Below, piece by piece: positions 1-11,875 of a stretch of 64,000 nt of DNA (position 1 is the first letter of the stretch; every line of letters begins with the position of its first letter). This DNA comes from Tetrahymena elliotti 4EA. Its lineage: Eukaryota > Ciliophora > Oligohymenophorea > Hymenostomatida > Tetrahymenidae. The translations under genes and the position numbers were made by a program. The notes under the pieces are model-generated. The model ran no database searches. It was not told the DNA's origin and saw only the letters and a list, made by a program, of their open reading frames with translations. The stretch is from contig JH720313.1 in NCBI GenBank assembly GCA_000231825.2, forward strand, positions 554,130-618,129. Direction: 5' to 3'.

Positions 1-1724
1 TAAAGTATTAAAATCCAATATATCATTGAAAGTACTTGATGAATTAAGATTACAAACAAATAAACACTTTTGATTACTTCGATCAACTTGGGATAAACTG
101 AGTTAAAATTTTTGTGAACTTAAAAGAGAATATTTTAAATATTTATTGGATAACTAACAAATTATCATAGATTAAATAAGCAAAATTATTAATTGCTTTT
201 ATTTTACATTCTTTTTTAATATATAACCAAACGAAATAAGAGTGCTATTTGCATAATTAAAGGTTTTGGCTAAAGAAAATAGGCCTATAATAAATTTCAA
301 ATGTGTTTACTTTTAAAATAAAGTAGATAATACCTTATAGAAATCAAACCTAATAATTTCTAGTTATTTTAATTTCTATAATTTGAGATCATTTAGAATA
401 TATTGTAGAGAAATAAAACAATCTGTAACAATTTTCATCAATTAATTTGATATTTTTTATTTATTTTTTTGACTGTAATTAAAAATTGAATATTTTCATT
501 ATTTTAGTCTTACATAAATTTTTTGTTTGATTTTGTTAAAAAATATTAAGAGCAATGTTTAGTTTTAATTTTAAGGTATATTAATTTTATATAAGAAAAG
601 ATGACATAATGAATTTTAGATATTTGTTAATACTACTATTAAGTAAGCTATAAATGGGTTTTATACAAAATAAAATATTTATGGTTGGGAAGAAATATAT
701 TTTTATTGATGATTTATGATATAAATCATAATTTAAGTTTATAGAAGAGTTTAATCATTAAAAAGGTTTTGGGATCTTTAAACTTTAATAAAGAAAAATT
801 AAGTATTTTTCATAAAAATAAACTAATTTTTTTTACAATTATTTTGATATTTGCTATTCTAATATCTCAAAAAGAAAATAAATACAAGCAAAAAAGCTAC
901 CTAAAATTTAAAATAAATACATTATTCTTCTCACTTTTATTTTCCTATTTTTTCTATGGTAATTATTCTTAGATTTCTTGAGTTTTTTAAATCTAAGCAT
1001 TGAAATATTGATTAAAGACATAATTATTTTCCAGCTAAAAAGGGATAATGATTTTTTTTTTTTAAATTATGGATTCTCTATTTCTCATAAAAATATATGA
1101 TCCAACTTTTTAAATTGTTTTAATACAAAATATCATACAAATCAGATCTTTTTGACTAGTTTTCTTAAATTTATGGTTTTTACTAATAATTTCAGACTAA
1201 CATCTAGTTAACTTATTAAATATTTATTTTATTTTTGTTTCAATAAACATATATTTCCTCAAAAAAGAAAACAACTTTATTTAAATTTTTAATTAGAATT
1301 ATCATTTTTTCATTTCAAAAAAGGATTTTTAAAACTTCTAAATTGGATCTTAATTTTTCATCATTTATCCAGTTAATATAATTTTTTTTTTGAGATGTCT
1401 ATGAATTAAAGACAGACTTTTTAAAATATATTTGCATTTTTAGTGTTACGAAAAATCAATAAAATTTATTTACATTACCCATTAAAAAAATCTTAACTAA
1501 ATAGAAAGGTTTGTTTCAGGTAATTATTTTCAATAGTTCTCCTTGTCAGTTGTAAAAGATTGAATAATTTACTATAATTACTTATTTATTCTCCAAGCTT
1601 TTATATGTAATTTATAATTTAACACATATATTAACTAAGATATTTAATTGTTATTAATATTAAGTTATTAAAGATACTATTAAAAGTCTTAAAAGCCTTT
1701 ATAGATTAATTACATTTGCATATT
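1..1724. other. Intergenic, no gene seen
   Basis: AT-rich sequence upstream of the E1 gene. Both strands were read with TGA as the only stop. Only short or low-complexity frames appear, including a 67-codon one at 769-972 that is Lys/Phe/Ile-rich and resembles non-coding AT sequence. The 5' leader and promoter of the E1 gene should lie just before 1725. Confidence 0.6.
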
Positions 1725-4700
1725 ATGGGTTGTGGTTTATCAAACGATAACAAAAAAACAAAGGATCCTTCTGAGAATAAAAAGAAAGATAATCCTGATG
1801 AGAATTTATATTCAAGATAGATGGCTGTTTATGGTGCAGAAACTTAAGGAAAGCTTATGAAAATGAAAGTTTTAATTTATGGTTTATAGGGAGTAAATAA
1901 ATAATTCAAAATGTATTAAGAAGAGTGTAAATAAAAATTACAATATTAAAATAGGTTGGTATTGAAGTTGCTAAAAACTTAGTATTAGCAGGTCCTAATT
2001 AGGTTGTAATTTGCGATGATAATCTCTGTAAGGCAGTAGACTAAGGTGTTAATTTTTATATCTAAGAAAAGCATATTAAAAATGGTAATACAAGAGCTGA
2101 AGCAAGTGCAGAATAATTATAATAGTTGAATCCATATTGTTAAGTAGCTATCAAGAAGAATCCTATTGATACTTAAGTGCTCTCTGAATTCAATGTTGTA
2201 GTCTTCACAGATTACTTTGATAAAGATAAATTGATAGAATTTAATAGCTTTTGCAGAGAAAAGGGAATAGGATTTATTTATACTGCTAATCTTGGTTTAT
2301 ATGGATGCGCTTTTGTAGATTTTGGACCAAAGCACAAAGTAAATTTTATAGATTTCAATTTAAATGATAAACTAAGAATTAAATTTAATGTAATAAAGGT
2401 TTTTGATAACAATGGTGAAGACCCAAAACACTCAATTGTTGTTTCTATTACTCAGGAGAAAGAAGGTTTAGTAAGACTTATGTTTAAATATATTGAAATA
2501 GATTTTTTATTTGAAAATCTGATTTTATTTTTGAGAATTCAATTAATGAATTAAAGTAGATGTTATTGTAACAACTTTAAATTCAAAATAGGTAACTACT
2601 CATGAAGATAAAAGACATGGATTAGTTGATGGAGATCACGTTACTTTTAAAGAAATACAAGGAATGACTGAAGTAAATGACTAAGTTTATAAAGTTACTG
2701 TGAAGTCTCCCTTCACTTTTACTATTGCTTAAGATACTACTAAATTCAAGGCTTATCAAAGAGAAGGTAAAGAATATATAAATAAATTGAAGAAAGTATT
2801 TTTATATTTTTATTTTTATTAATAAAGGTATTGTTCAATAGGTTAAAGTATGTGAAGAAATATCATTTAATTCTCTTCAAGAAAGTTTACATAATCCTAT
2901 AGCTCCTGGAAAAGATAGCTTAGAAATGTGTGACTTTGAGAAGATAGGAAGACCAGAATAATTACATATAATTCTAAATGGAATTTTTGAATTCTGCAAG
3001 TAAAATAATGGAGAACTTCCATAACTTTTAAATGAAGATCACTCTGTAAAATTAAAAGAAATAGTTCATAAGTTATTACATACAAATAAAGCTGATACAA
3101 ACAATAAATTTAAAGTTGAAGAAATACCTGATTAGTTAATAAAGAATGTATCACTTTATTCTAGGGCCCATATTAGTCCAGTTGCATCTTTCTGGGGAGG
3201 TGTAGTAGCTCAAGAAATAGTTAAATTTACAGGCAAATTCACTCCATTGAGATAATGGTTACATCACGAAGTATTTGAATGTCTTCCAGATAACTAAGTT
3301 ACTAGATAAGTAATTGATAGCCAAAGTGGTTACTCCGTTGCTATTTTTGGAAAAGAATTCCAAGAATCTTTATCTAAGATTAAGTAATTTTTTTAGTAAA
3401 TTTCAAAATATTTATTTATGATTGGTTAAAACGCATAAGATTATTTTTAGTTGGTGCTGGAGCTCTTGGATGTGAATATTTAAAAATGTTTGCTTTAATG
3501 GGTATGTCAACTGGTTAAAATGGTTTAGTGAGTGTAACTGATGATGATAATATTGAAATCTCTAATCTAAATAGATAGTTCTTATTTAGAAAAGAGAATG
3601 TAGGTAAATCTAAATCAGAAACTGCTTGCTAAGTGGCAAAAAACATGAACAACGTAAATAAAATATCAATTTTTAAATGAATGAAAACAATAGTGCTTTT
3701 TAATTTTTTAATTAAGAAATTGAATGTTAAAAGTTACAAGCTCAGAGTAGCCCCTGAGAATGAATAATTCTTCAATGACGATTTTTGGGTAGGTCTTGAC
3801 TTTGTTGTTAATGCAGTTGATAACGTTAAAGCACGTTTGTTTGTAGATGCACAATGCGTCTGGTTTGAGAAAGTAAATAAGTTTCAAGGAAAACTATTTT
3901 ATATAATTTATTTTTGTATTATTTGTTAGCCTTTATTCGAATCAGGAACATTAGGTACTAAATGCAATTCTTAAATCGTTATTCCAAAACTTACTTAATC
4001 ATATGGAGATTCTGCTGATCCTCCTGAAGAAAGCATCCCCTTATGTACTCTCAAGAATTTTCCTCATTAAATCGAACACACTATTTAATGGGCAAGAGAT
4101 TATTTTGAGGGCATGATGGTAGAAGGGCCAAATGAATTATCTTAGTTTGTGAAAAATCCATAGGAATATTTATCAAAAATTCAAAGAGAAAATGAGGGTA
4201 AAAGTGGCATCTTAAGAGCAAAATTAGAAACTCTTTAAAAGTTAGCTATTGCTTTTAATGGTGGAAGTTATTAAAATTGTGTCACTTTATCAAGAGAACT
4301 ATTCTAAGAAATGTTTACTAATTAGATTGCTCAACTTTTGCATAGTTTTCCATTAGATCATAAAGTAATTAAATTCATTAAAATATATTTTAATTTATTT
4401 TTATACAAAATAGACAGAAGAAGGATAACCTTTTTGGAGTGGACCTAAGAGACCACCTTAAGTAAATAAAATGAATAAATTTAAGACATTAATTAAAATT
4501 GTTTAAAATAGATTATTTACTTCAATGAAAATGATGAAGAGCATATTAACTTCATTTAATCCTCTTCAAATATCTATGCCTTTTTATTTGGGTTGAAATA
4601 TAATACAAATAGAGAAGAAATTAAGAAGATGGCCAAATCTGTTAAAGTCTAGGAATTCAAGCCAGGTAATGTAAAAATAAGTGCTAATTAAAATGATAAT

Positions 4701-5673
4701 ACTGAGAATGTTGCTGAAGATGACGAGTAAATTTGTGCTAAAATAGCTGATTAATTATTGAGTAAATTTATTAATTAACTTATCTTATTATAAATATTTT
4801 CCATTTGTTTTTTTAGAGCTAAAAATATCCTCATCCAAGAAAATAAACACAACAGAATTTGAGAAAGATGATCCTACAAATTACCACATAGATTATGTTT
4901 CTGCAATTGCTAATTTGCGTGCTAGAAATTACAAGGTAATTCCAGTATTAGAGTTAGAAAATATAGATTCTTATTTTATAAAAAGATTACTGAAGTTGAT
5001 AAGTTTAAAGTAAAACTAATTGCAGGAAAAATTATACCAGCTTTGGCAACTACAACAGCAATGGTTGTTGGTGCTGTAGGTTTAGAAATAATTAAATACA
5101 TTCTAAAAAAAGTAAATTTATTTTTATTTTGAACCTATTTATTTTTTTAAATATTTTAATACTAAAGCCTATCACACAAATTAAAAATTCATTCATGAAT
5201 CTTGCTTTACCTATGTGGCTATTCAGTGAACCTTTACCACCTATGCAACATAAAGATAAAGATTATGATGAAATACTCTTAGGACCTGTTAAAGCTATAC
5301 CTCCTGGTACTTTATATTATTCTAAAATTCTGCAAAATTAAAAATTTATCATAATATTTATATGTTTACAGGTTTCACAAATTGGGATAAAATTGATGTT
5401 GTAGGACCTCTTACTGTTTAAGGTCTTTTAGATTACTTCTCATCAAAATATAAAGTTAAACTATCTATTATATCTGTTGCTAAGATTTGCATTTATAATT
5501 CGTATGCTGGAGATTCTGAAAGATTAACTTAAGATATAGCAGCTTTATATGAGAAATTGAACAAATCTCCTATATCTCAATTTAAAAAATTCTTAGAAAT
5601 AACAGCAAGTGGAGAAACATTAAATGATGGTGTAGATGTTAATATGCCAATTGTTAAATATAAATATAAATGA
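1725..5673 (+). CDS. UBA1: Ubiquitin-activating enzyme E1 (UBA1-type)
   Basis: This enzyme adenylates ubiquitin and carries it as a thioester for transfer to E2s. The gene has about a dozen short AT-rich introns; the first is 1893-1954. In order, the protein shows: the inactive-half ThiF/Rossmann start (YSRQMAVYGAE, then [15 protein letters not shown]); a FCCH-like segment; the active adenylation domain ([14 protein letters not shown], then [16 protein letters not shown]); the catalytic-Cys domain ([16 protein letters not shown], Cys in PLCTL, then QWARDYFEG); and a C-terminal ubiquitin-fold domain ending at the TGA at 5671-5673. The domain set is that of a full-length canonical E1. The start is the first ATG in frame with the exon. 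The N-terminus reads MGCGLSND, which matches an N-myristoylation signal (Gly2, Ser6) with a palmitoylatable Cys3. That is not usual for cytosolic/nuclear E1s. UBA6- or UBA7-like identity cannot be excluded by eye. Confidence 0.93.
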
Positions 5674-6325
5674 CTTATTTTGTTTTAAGTAATTAAATTG
5701 GTCTCTTATAAGTGATGTTTCACATAAATATTTAGTCAATGTTTTCTTAAAAACTTATCAAACTAAAAAAAACATTAAAAAAATAAATAATCAATAAATA
5801 TTTTATTTTTGCCCCTTTAATTAAATTAATTTTTAATATTATTTTATTCTCATTGATTTTAAAAATAAAATTTAATCCAAATTTTTTGTCTGATTTGAGC
5901 TCAATCTTGAATATAAAAAGATAAACCTTAAAAAATGAGGATTGATTTACTAATTTTGAGAAAAAATTTTTTAAATTTATTGAAATTAAAAATTTGAAAA
6001 GTAGTGGGGAAAATCGTCAAAATTATTTTTTAAATAAATTCAAAAATACATCAAATAAAATATATTTTTTTATGAAAATCAAATGATTCTAATTTAGTTT
6101 AGACATTTTAAAATTCAAATCATGAACAATAAACAAGTATACTTATATTTTAAAACTAAATTAAAAGAAAATTGAGATTTTAAAAACTATAAATTATAAT
6201 TAATTGTATAAGTAAAGTAGTATGAGATATATAATAAAGAGTTTGGTGTACATTTAAATTTTGTATTTTAATAAATTATCATCTAATATTTATTAGATGT
6301 TTGGATTTTGTTTAAAAATAATATT
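5674..6325. other. Convergent 3' intergenic spacer
   Basis: About 650 bp of AT-rich sequence between the 3' ends of the E1 gene (+) and the helicase gene (-). It should hold both 3' UTRs and polyadenylation sites. Nothing else is recognisable. Confidence 0.6.
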
Positions 6326-9300
6326 TCATTTTTTAGATTTCTTTTTTCGTTGTTCTAGTGGTGCCACAGATTATTAAGCTAGTTAATCTTCTATCATTTA
6401 AAAGGCATTATTAATTAGATTTTTGGGTCCGCAATTACCAATATGAGAACCCTTTTCACACATGTTACATATATTTTCACTTTTTTTCTAATTTTTCAAC
6501 AATCTTTATTCCTGTTTTTCAGCTTTTTCTGCTATCTTTTTATAAAAACTTTCAACTCCAATACCACCAAAAGAGAATTGCTCTTGACCAAGTTTTATTA
6601 TTTTTTTCCAATCTTGACTCTATTAGGCAAAGGTGTTCAAATTTCCAATACAGAAAAATCCTCTTCTAGCTCTTGAAAAAGCGACATTTATTCTTTAAGG
6701 ATTGAGAACAAATCCACATTTTTTATTCATATTTGATCTAACACAAGAAAGGATTATGACATCATTTTCATCACCTTAGAAAGAATCAACTGTATGGACT
6801 TCTACTTCAATTTTATTATTTTTATCTTCTTTATCTTTATGAGTAAGTAGTTTTTATATTAAAATCTTTTAAGACTTATAAGTAGTAATAACAGTTATCT
6901 TTTTGGGATCAATTTTAGATTTTTTTATCAAATCAAACACTAACTCTTTCACAAACATAGCCTCAAATGTATTAAGGTAAGATTATTTACATTCTCTATA
7001 GTCAGGGAAGCTATGTTAAAGCATATACATACCATTCTTAGAAATGTGCTCAAAATGTATTAGTGAATGAGCAACTTTATCATCTGTGTATTGATTTCCA
7101 TAAAATAATCTAGTAAAATTAGCAAACTCTGGTCTCATTCTTCTTTAATTGTAGAGAGTAACATAGTCAATCTTATTAACTGTAATCAATCTTTCAAAGT
7201 ATGACATCTAGTAATTAAAGTTTCTTATGAGATATTAACTTCTAATTAAAGGTCTTAATTATTTGTGGTCACCAATTTAAATTAAGTGCTTTAAATTAGG
7301 AGTTAAGACAGGATAGAATTAACTTTCAATGACTTCACTTGCTTCTTCAACAACTACGATTTCAGCGCCTAGCTATTAGATAGCACTGTAATTAGTATGG
7401 TAACCTGTAAATGTCATTCCTAATTAATAAATTAAATTTAGAAAATCATTTAATAAAAAAAGAAAAAATTACCAATAACCTCATAATTTTCCATAAATTC
7501 ACTTAGTTCTCTTTAATAATTTGAGTTATTTTTCATTAATTATTTCTATCTTGTAGATTCTAAATCTCTCATTTTATTTGAGATAATATCAATTTCAATA
7601 GTTTCTTAATTTTCATGGAGGAATTAACATAATTTAACAGTTAATTCATCTAAATTTCTGGCATTTTTAATGAAATTAAGGATATGTCTTTCTTTAGGAG
7701 ATAGATTCAAATCAGTTTTTGTATGTTAAGTATTAATAATGTTTGATAGTTTTTCTTATTATTCTCCTTATAAGTTGATTCCAGATTATCTTAAATATGT
7801 TTGAAGTCTCTCAAAGTTTAATTTTCCTTTAAACCACTTAGTGAATATCTTTTCTCCACATTCTTCTGAAATAGTTGAGTTTTCGTCAAGTTCTTTTTAC
7901 AAGAGATTTAACAACCTTTTATAAATAATAATAAATTTAATTTTAAGGCCAAAATTTTATGATAATATGTTTAAAAGTGTTTAAGAAATAAGAATAATAA
8001 ATAATATTAATAATTTACTTGTTTTTAATTTAATTTTAAAGGTGTTCTGGGAATTTAATTTCCTTTTATTTTAGGAATCTTTACTCATCAGTTCTTTTGC
8101 CTATATTTGAGATGCAATTCAAAAGCTCTTCGTTTATTTGATTCACTTTTTATGATGGTGAAAATGCAGGAATTGGTGTAGGTCCTTCTTATTCATGAAC
8201 AGTAAATTTTTTAATTTCCTCATTTGATACTCTAGTTCCAAGCCTTAAAATTTTAATATTTTTATTTAACTTAACTAGTTTTTCTAATATTTTGTCAAGG
8301 CTTAGATTTTTCTAGCTAATAACCAATATAGGCTTATTAAGATGCTTTAAATGAACGTTTCTAATCAAATTGATAATTTTGCTAGCCAAATAAGTTTTAC
8401 CAGTACCAGGGGGACCTTATATGATTGCATTTTAGTTATACAAAGCATGTTTTAGGGCTACTTATTACTTTTAATCTAATTCAGTATACTTTGACATTTC
8501 AAAGTCAATGTAGCTCTTGAAATACTCAACTTCTCTTTAATTCTAGAGAAAATTGTATTTTGGAAAAGTTGAAAAGCCACTTTAACCACTCAAAGTCTAA
8601 TTGAAAAAAGCAATTTTTTAAAGATCTTAAAATTGAATTTAGCAATTCAAACTTTTTTCAAGTGAATGCCAGTAAGTATCAGGAATAACCAACTTAAAAG
8701 TAGTAGACTATTTTTAATAAATTAATAATTAATCAATTTGATTTAAAAAAAATGAAGTTACAAAGTTTTCTTGGCTCAGTAAAATCTCATCTAAATTATC
8801 CTAAATATTCATTCTTATTTTAAAATTCTAACTGCATTCTATCATTTCAAATTCATCCATTTCTATTTCTTCCTCTTCTTCAATTTAGTTATCTTAAGAC
8901 TTTTTGTCTTCAGCCTTACTCTCCACAATAGATTTTCCAACAAAAATTTATTTGGACTTTAAACTAACGAAAATGATAATTTCATTGTTTTTAACTTCAG
9001 TTTTTTCTTACTCATACCTTGGGACGTATCTTGTAGTTACTATATCTAAAATTAATCCACAAGATTAAAATGAGCATTTGCTTAAAAAAAATTTGTCAAT
9101 AAGATGGAATCCATCAAATGTTGTTTCTTTATCTTCAAAGTTTTATTCAATATGATGATTCAAAGACTCTCTGAATGTACGGAAAAAATCTATTGATTAA
9201 TTTATTTATTTATTTGAAAAATATTTTGTATTAAATATTTACTTTCTTCCTCTAGCCTAAATAAAGTTTACTAATATGAATTCTTATTTTTAAAGCAGTA

Positions 9301-9543
9301 GTTTCTTGGGATACAATCGATCTATTTTATAGGACTATAGAATGATTCCAAAGAAGGAAAATCAATGAATCTTAGTTTATTTTGCTACTTATTTCTATTT
9401 GATTCAGCAAATTCATTTTCTTGTTCTATTTCTTCTTCTCCTGAAAATTATTCACTACCACAATTAGTAGAATCCTCAGAACTGGAATTTAATTCAATCT
9501 ACTGATTTGGAACAGATAAAATGTTTAAAAGCAACTAACTCAT
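6326..9543 (-). CDS. SF1 helicase, Upf1/Sen1/ZNFX1-like
   Basis: Probable RNA/DNA helicase of the Upf1-like superfamily 1. Read on the minus strand, the Walker A motif is GPPGTGKTYLA, followed by a DE-box variant (VVVEEASEV) and motif III (LIQIGDHKQLRP). Further on come QRRMRPEFANF (motif IV region), VHTVDSFQGDENDVIILS (motif V) and NVAFSRARRGFFCIGN (motif VI). This is the complete AAA_11/AAA_12 set. The N-terminal ~300 residues are acidic and unassigned. Close to the C-terminus is CNMCEKGSHIGNC, a zinc-knuckle-like CX2CX4HX3C, one residue shorter than the usual CX2CX4HX4C. The protein ends in a Lys-rich tail at the TGA (6326-6328). Several introns are clear: one splits the codons just before the VEEASEV segment near 7410-7475, and another lies near 9190-9240. 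The Met at 9543 is the first good start, but an upstream exon is possible (see the Gly-rich frame at 9600-9650). The exact subfamily (ZNFX1, Sen1, Upf1) is not settled. Confidence 0.88.
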
Positions 9544-11875
9544 CCCTGTTTTTTAGCTATGAAGAATATTTTTTAAGTTTTTAGGTTTTTTTTGTTAATT
9601 TTTAATTATTAAAATACTGCTAGCCACCGCCACCTCCCAAATTTAAATCTAAAAATAAAAGATTTTTTATTTTGATTTATTTATTTAGAAAATAAAAGAG
9701 GATAATTAAAGATTTTTTGATTTAATGATGATTCAGACAGATATCTATGAATAAAAGGGTTTTATTTTAATTAAAAGTGACAAGATAAAAAATCAATCTT
9801 CTATTCTATTGCTTAGAAAACCTAATAATTGTTTTTGAGCTTAAAGAAATTAAAACATTAAAAACATGAAGTACCATAATTAATCTACTTTTGAATATTT
9901 TAATATTTTCATCTAAAAATTCTAAGAAGGATTTTATATTACTATCTTTCTTCCTTCTTATATCATTTTTAAATTTAAATAGAATACATGAATATACATA
10001 TCCAACTTTTCAAAAATAAAAAAATTTTATTTTCTTCATTAATTTCTTAAAAAAATCATAGACACTTTCTTAATTTAATTAAAAAATCTGAAATGGTCAG
10101 ATAATATCTAATGATTGATTTATAAAATCAAACATCTATCTGAAGAAAAAAATTGATTAATTATTTCAAAAATTTGTAATTTAAACTAAACAATTTATTA
10201 GCCACATTAACAAGCTGATTATTTAGTAAAAATCAAAACCAAAACGATGGGTAAAATATTTTTATTTTTTTGAGAAATCTGAGAAATACTAATAACTTAA
10301 TTTATGTAAATATTATTCCTTTTCTAAAGTATTTTTGAATAAATAAAATTCACCATTTTATTTAATAGTGATTGAAAAGAAAAATATCAAATGACAAAGA
10401 TCTTTTATTTTTTGACATTTTATTGTGTTGTTTGATTGCTTTAATATATGTAAAGAAAAGTGTTTTTAAAATAAAAGAAATATGCTGGAATTATTAAATA
10501 ATGCCAAAGATCTTAATAATTTTTCGATCAAAAATAATAAGCTTAAGATTGGGAGTAAATAAATTGATCATTTAGGTAAATTATTTTGAAAAAGAGCTAA
10601 TTTAAGAAAACTAAAGAAAATTAAAAGCTTTTTGATGTAATAGATGTTTTCTTTTTTGAGATAAAGACAACATTCGGTAATATAAAAATATTTATTTTTA
10701 ATGGAAAAATTTGATTCAAACACAGTTGTATTTCAACACTGTATTTTTTTTGAATAGAAAATAATTTATTAAAAAATAGAAATTCTAATAGCATTTTTAT
10801 AATAAAGTGGCAAGCATTTTAATTTGAAAGGATTGCTTTAAACTAAATGATTTGTTAATTACGTATTATTTTTGGGGTAAAACCAAACTAAATTATGTAA
10901 GATATTGAAAAATATTGATAGAAAGAAAAGACATACTAATACAAATATGTATTTTCTTTTAAAGTTAAAAACTTTGATATGCATAATAAAATTTCAATTA
11001 GAGATAACAATCATAATATTATAGGTAAATAAATTGACAAATTTTATTAAGGCTCAATATGGTTTTATGGGATTTAAGATTTTGCTGTTTTTAGATTTCC
11101 AAGACATAAAATATTTTTATTTGGTAATATAAAGGTTAATTTTCAAATTTTTTTGATAATAATAGCAGATTCACTTTAGATTGAAATATTTTTTGTCAAT
11201 TAGTAAAAATTGGTTGATTGTTAGAATTGTAATAGCTCTTAAGTAAATAAAAAATATTTTATTTATGCCATTCAAAAAGAGCAATCTTGTGTTATTTTAG
11301 TTTAATTTCGCATGACCTTTATTATTAATAAATACTTAAATATTCTAATACACGACATTTCTTTACATATAAAAGATTCTTGACATTTCATATGATTCTC
11401 CTCTTTGATTTTTAAGCAAATAAAAGAAATAATTGTCTTGATGAATTTGAAATATTAAAGATGTGTTGTGTTAATCAATAAAGCCAGATCTACTAAAATT
11501 TCATATTAATTTAGCTAAAACTTATGACATTCCCTTAAACATTAAAGCTTAGAGAAATATTAACTTCAAAAACATTATAAAATATTAATTAATAATTATA
11601 AAAATTAAAAATAAAATCTAATACATATTGAAGAGAGTGTTATTATTTTAAGTTATTTAAATTAATAATAAGATATTTGTTGAACTATTAACCATTTTGA
11701 TGTAATAAAAAAATTAAATAAAACTTTAAACATTTTGAAATGTTTAGATATTTTTTCAAATTAAAAACAAATATTAAAAACAAATTATTTAATTTAAGAG
11801 AAAAACAATAGAAACATTTGAAAAATAAAATTATTTTAAAATAAAATTAGCTTTAATGATGCTAAATTAGTATTT
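9544..11875. other. Long intergenic region, possible gene relic
   Basis: About 2.3 kb between two minus-strand genes. A GC-rich patch sits at 9618-9639. The stretch 10480-11383 holds open frames on the plus strand. One runs from ATG 10979 to TGA 11383 (134 codons). A second, near 10483-10580, contains a peptide resembling part of the first (SIKNNK...KQID versus SIRDNN...KQID). With only one stop codon in this AT-rich DNA, frames of this size occur by chance, so no gene is called. Confidence 0.4.

Noticed and set aside
769..972. Plus-strand 67-codon frame
   Set aside because: Lys/Phe/Ile/Asn composition equals what random A/T gives, there are no flanking exons, and the start is poor.
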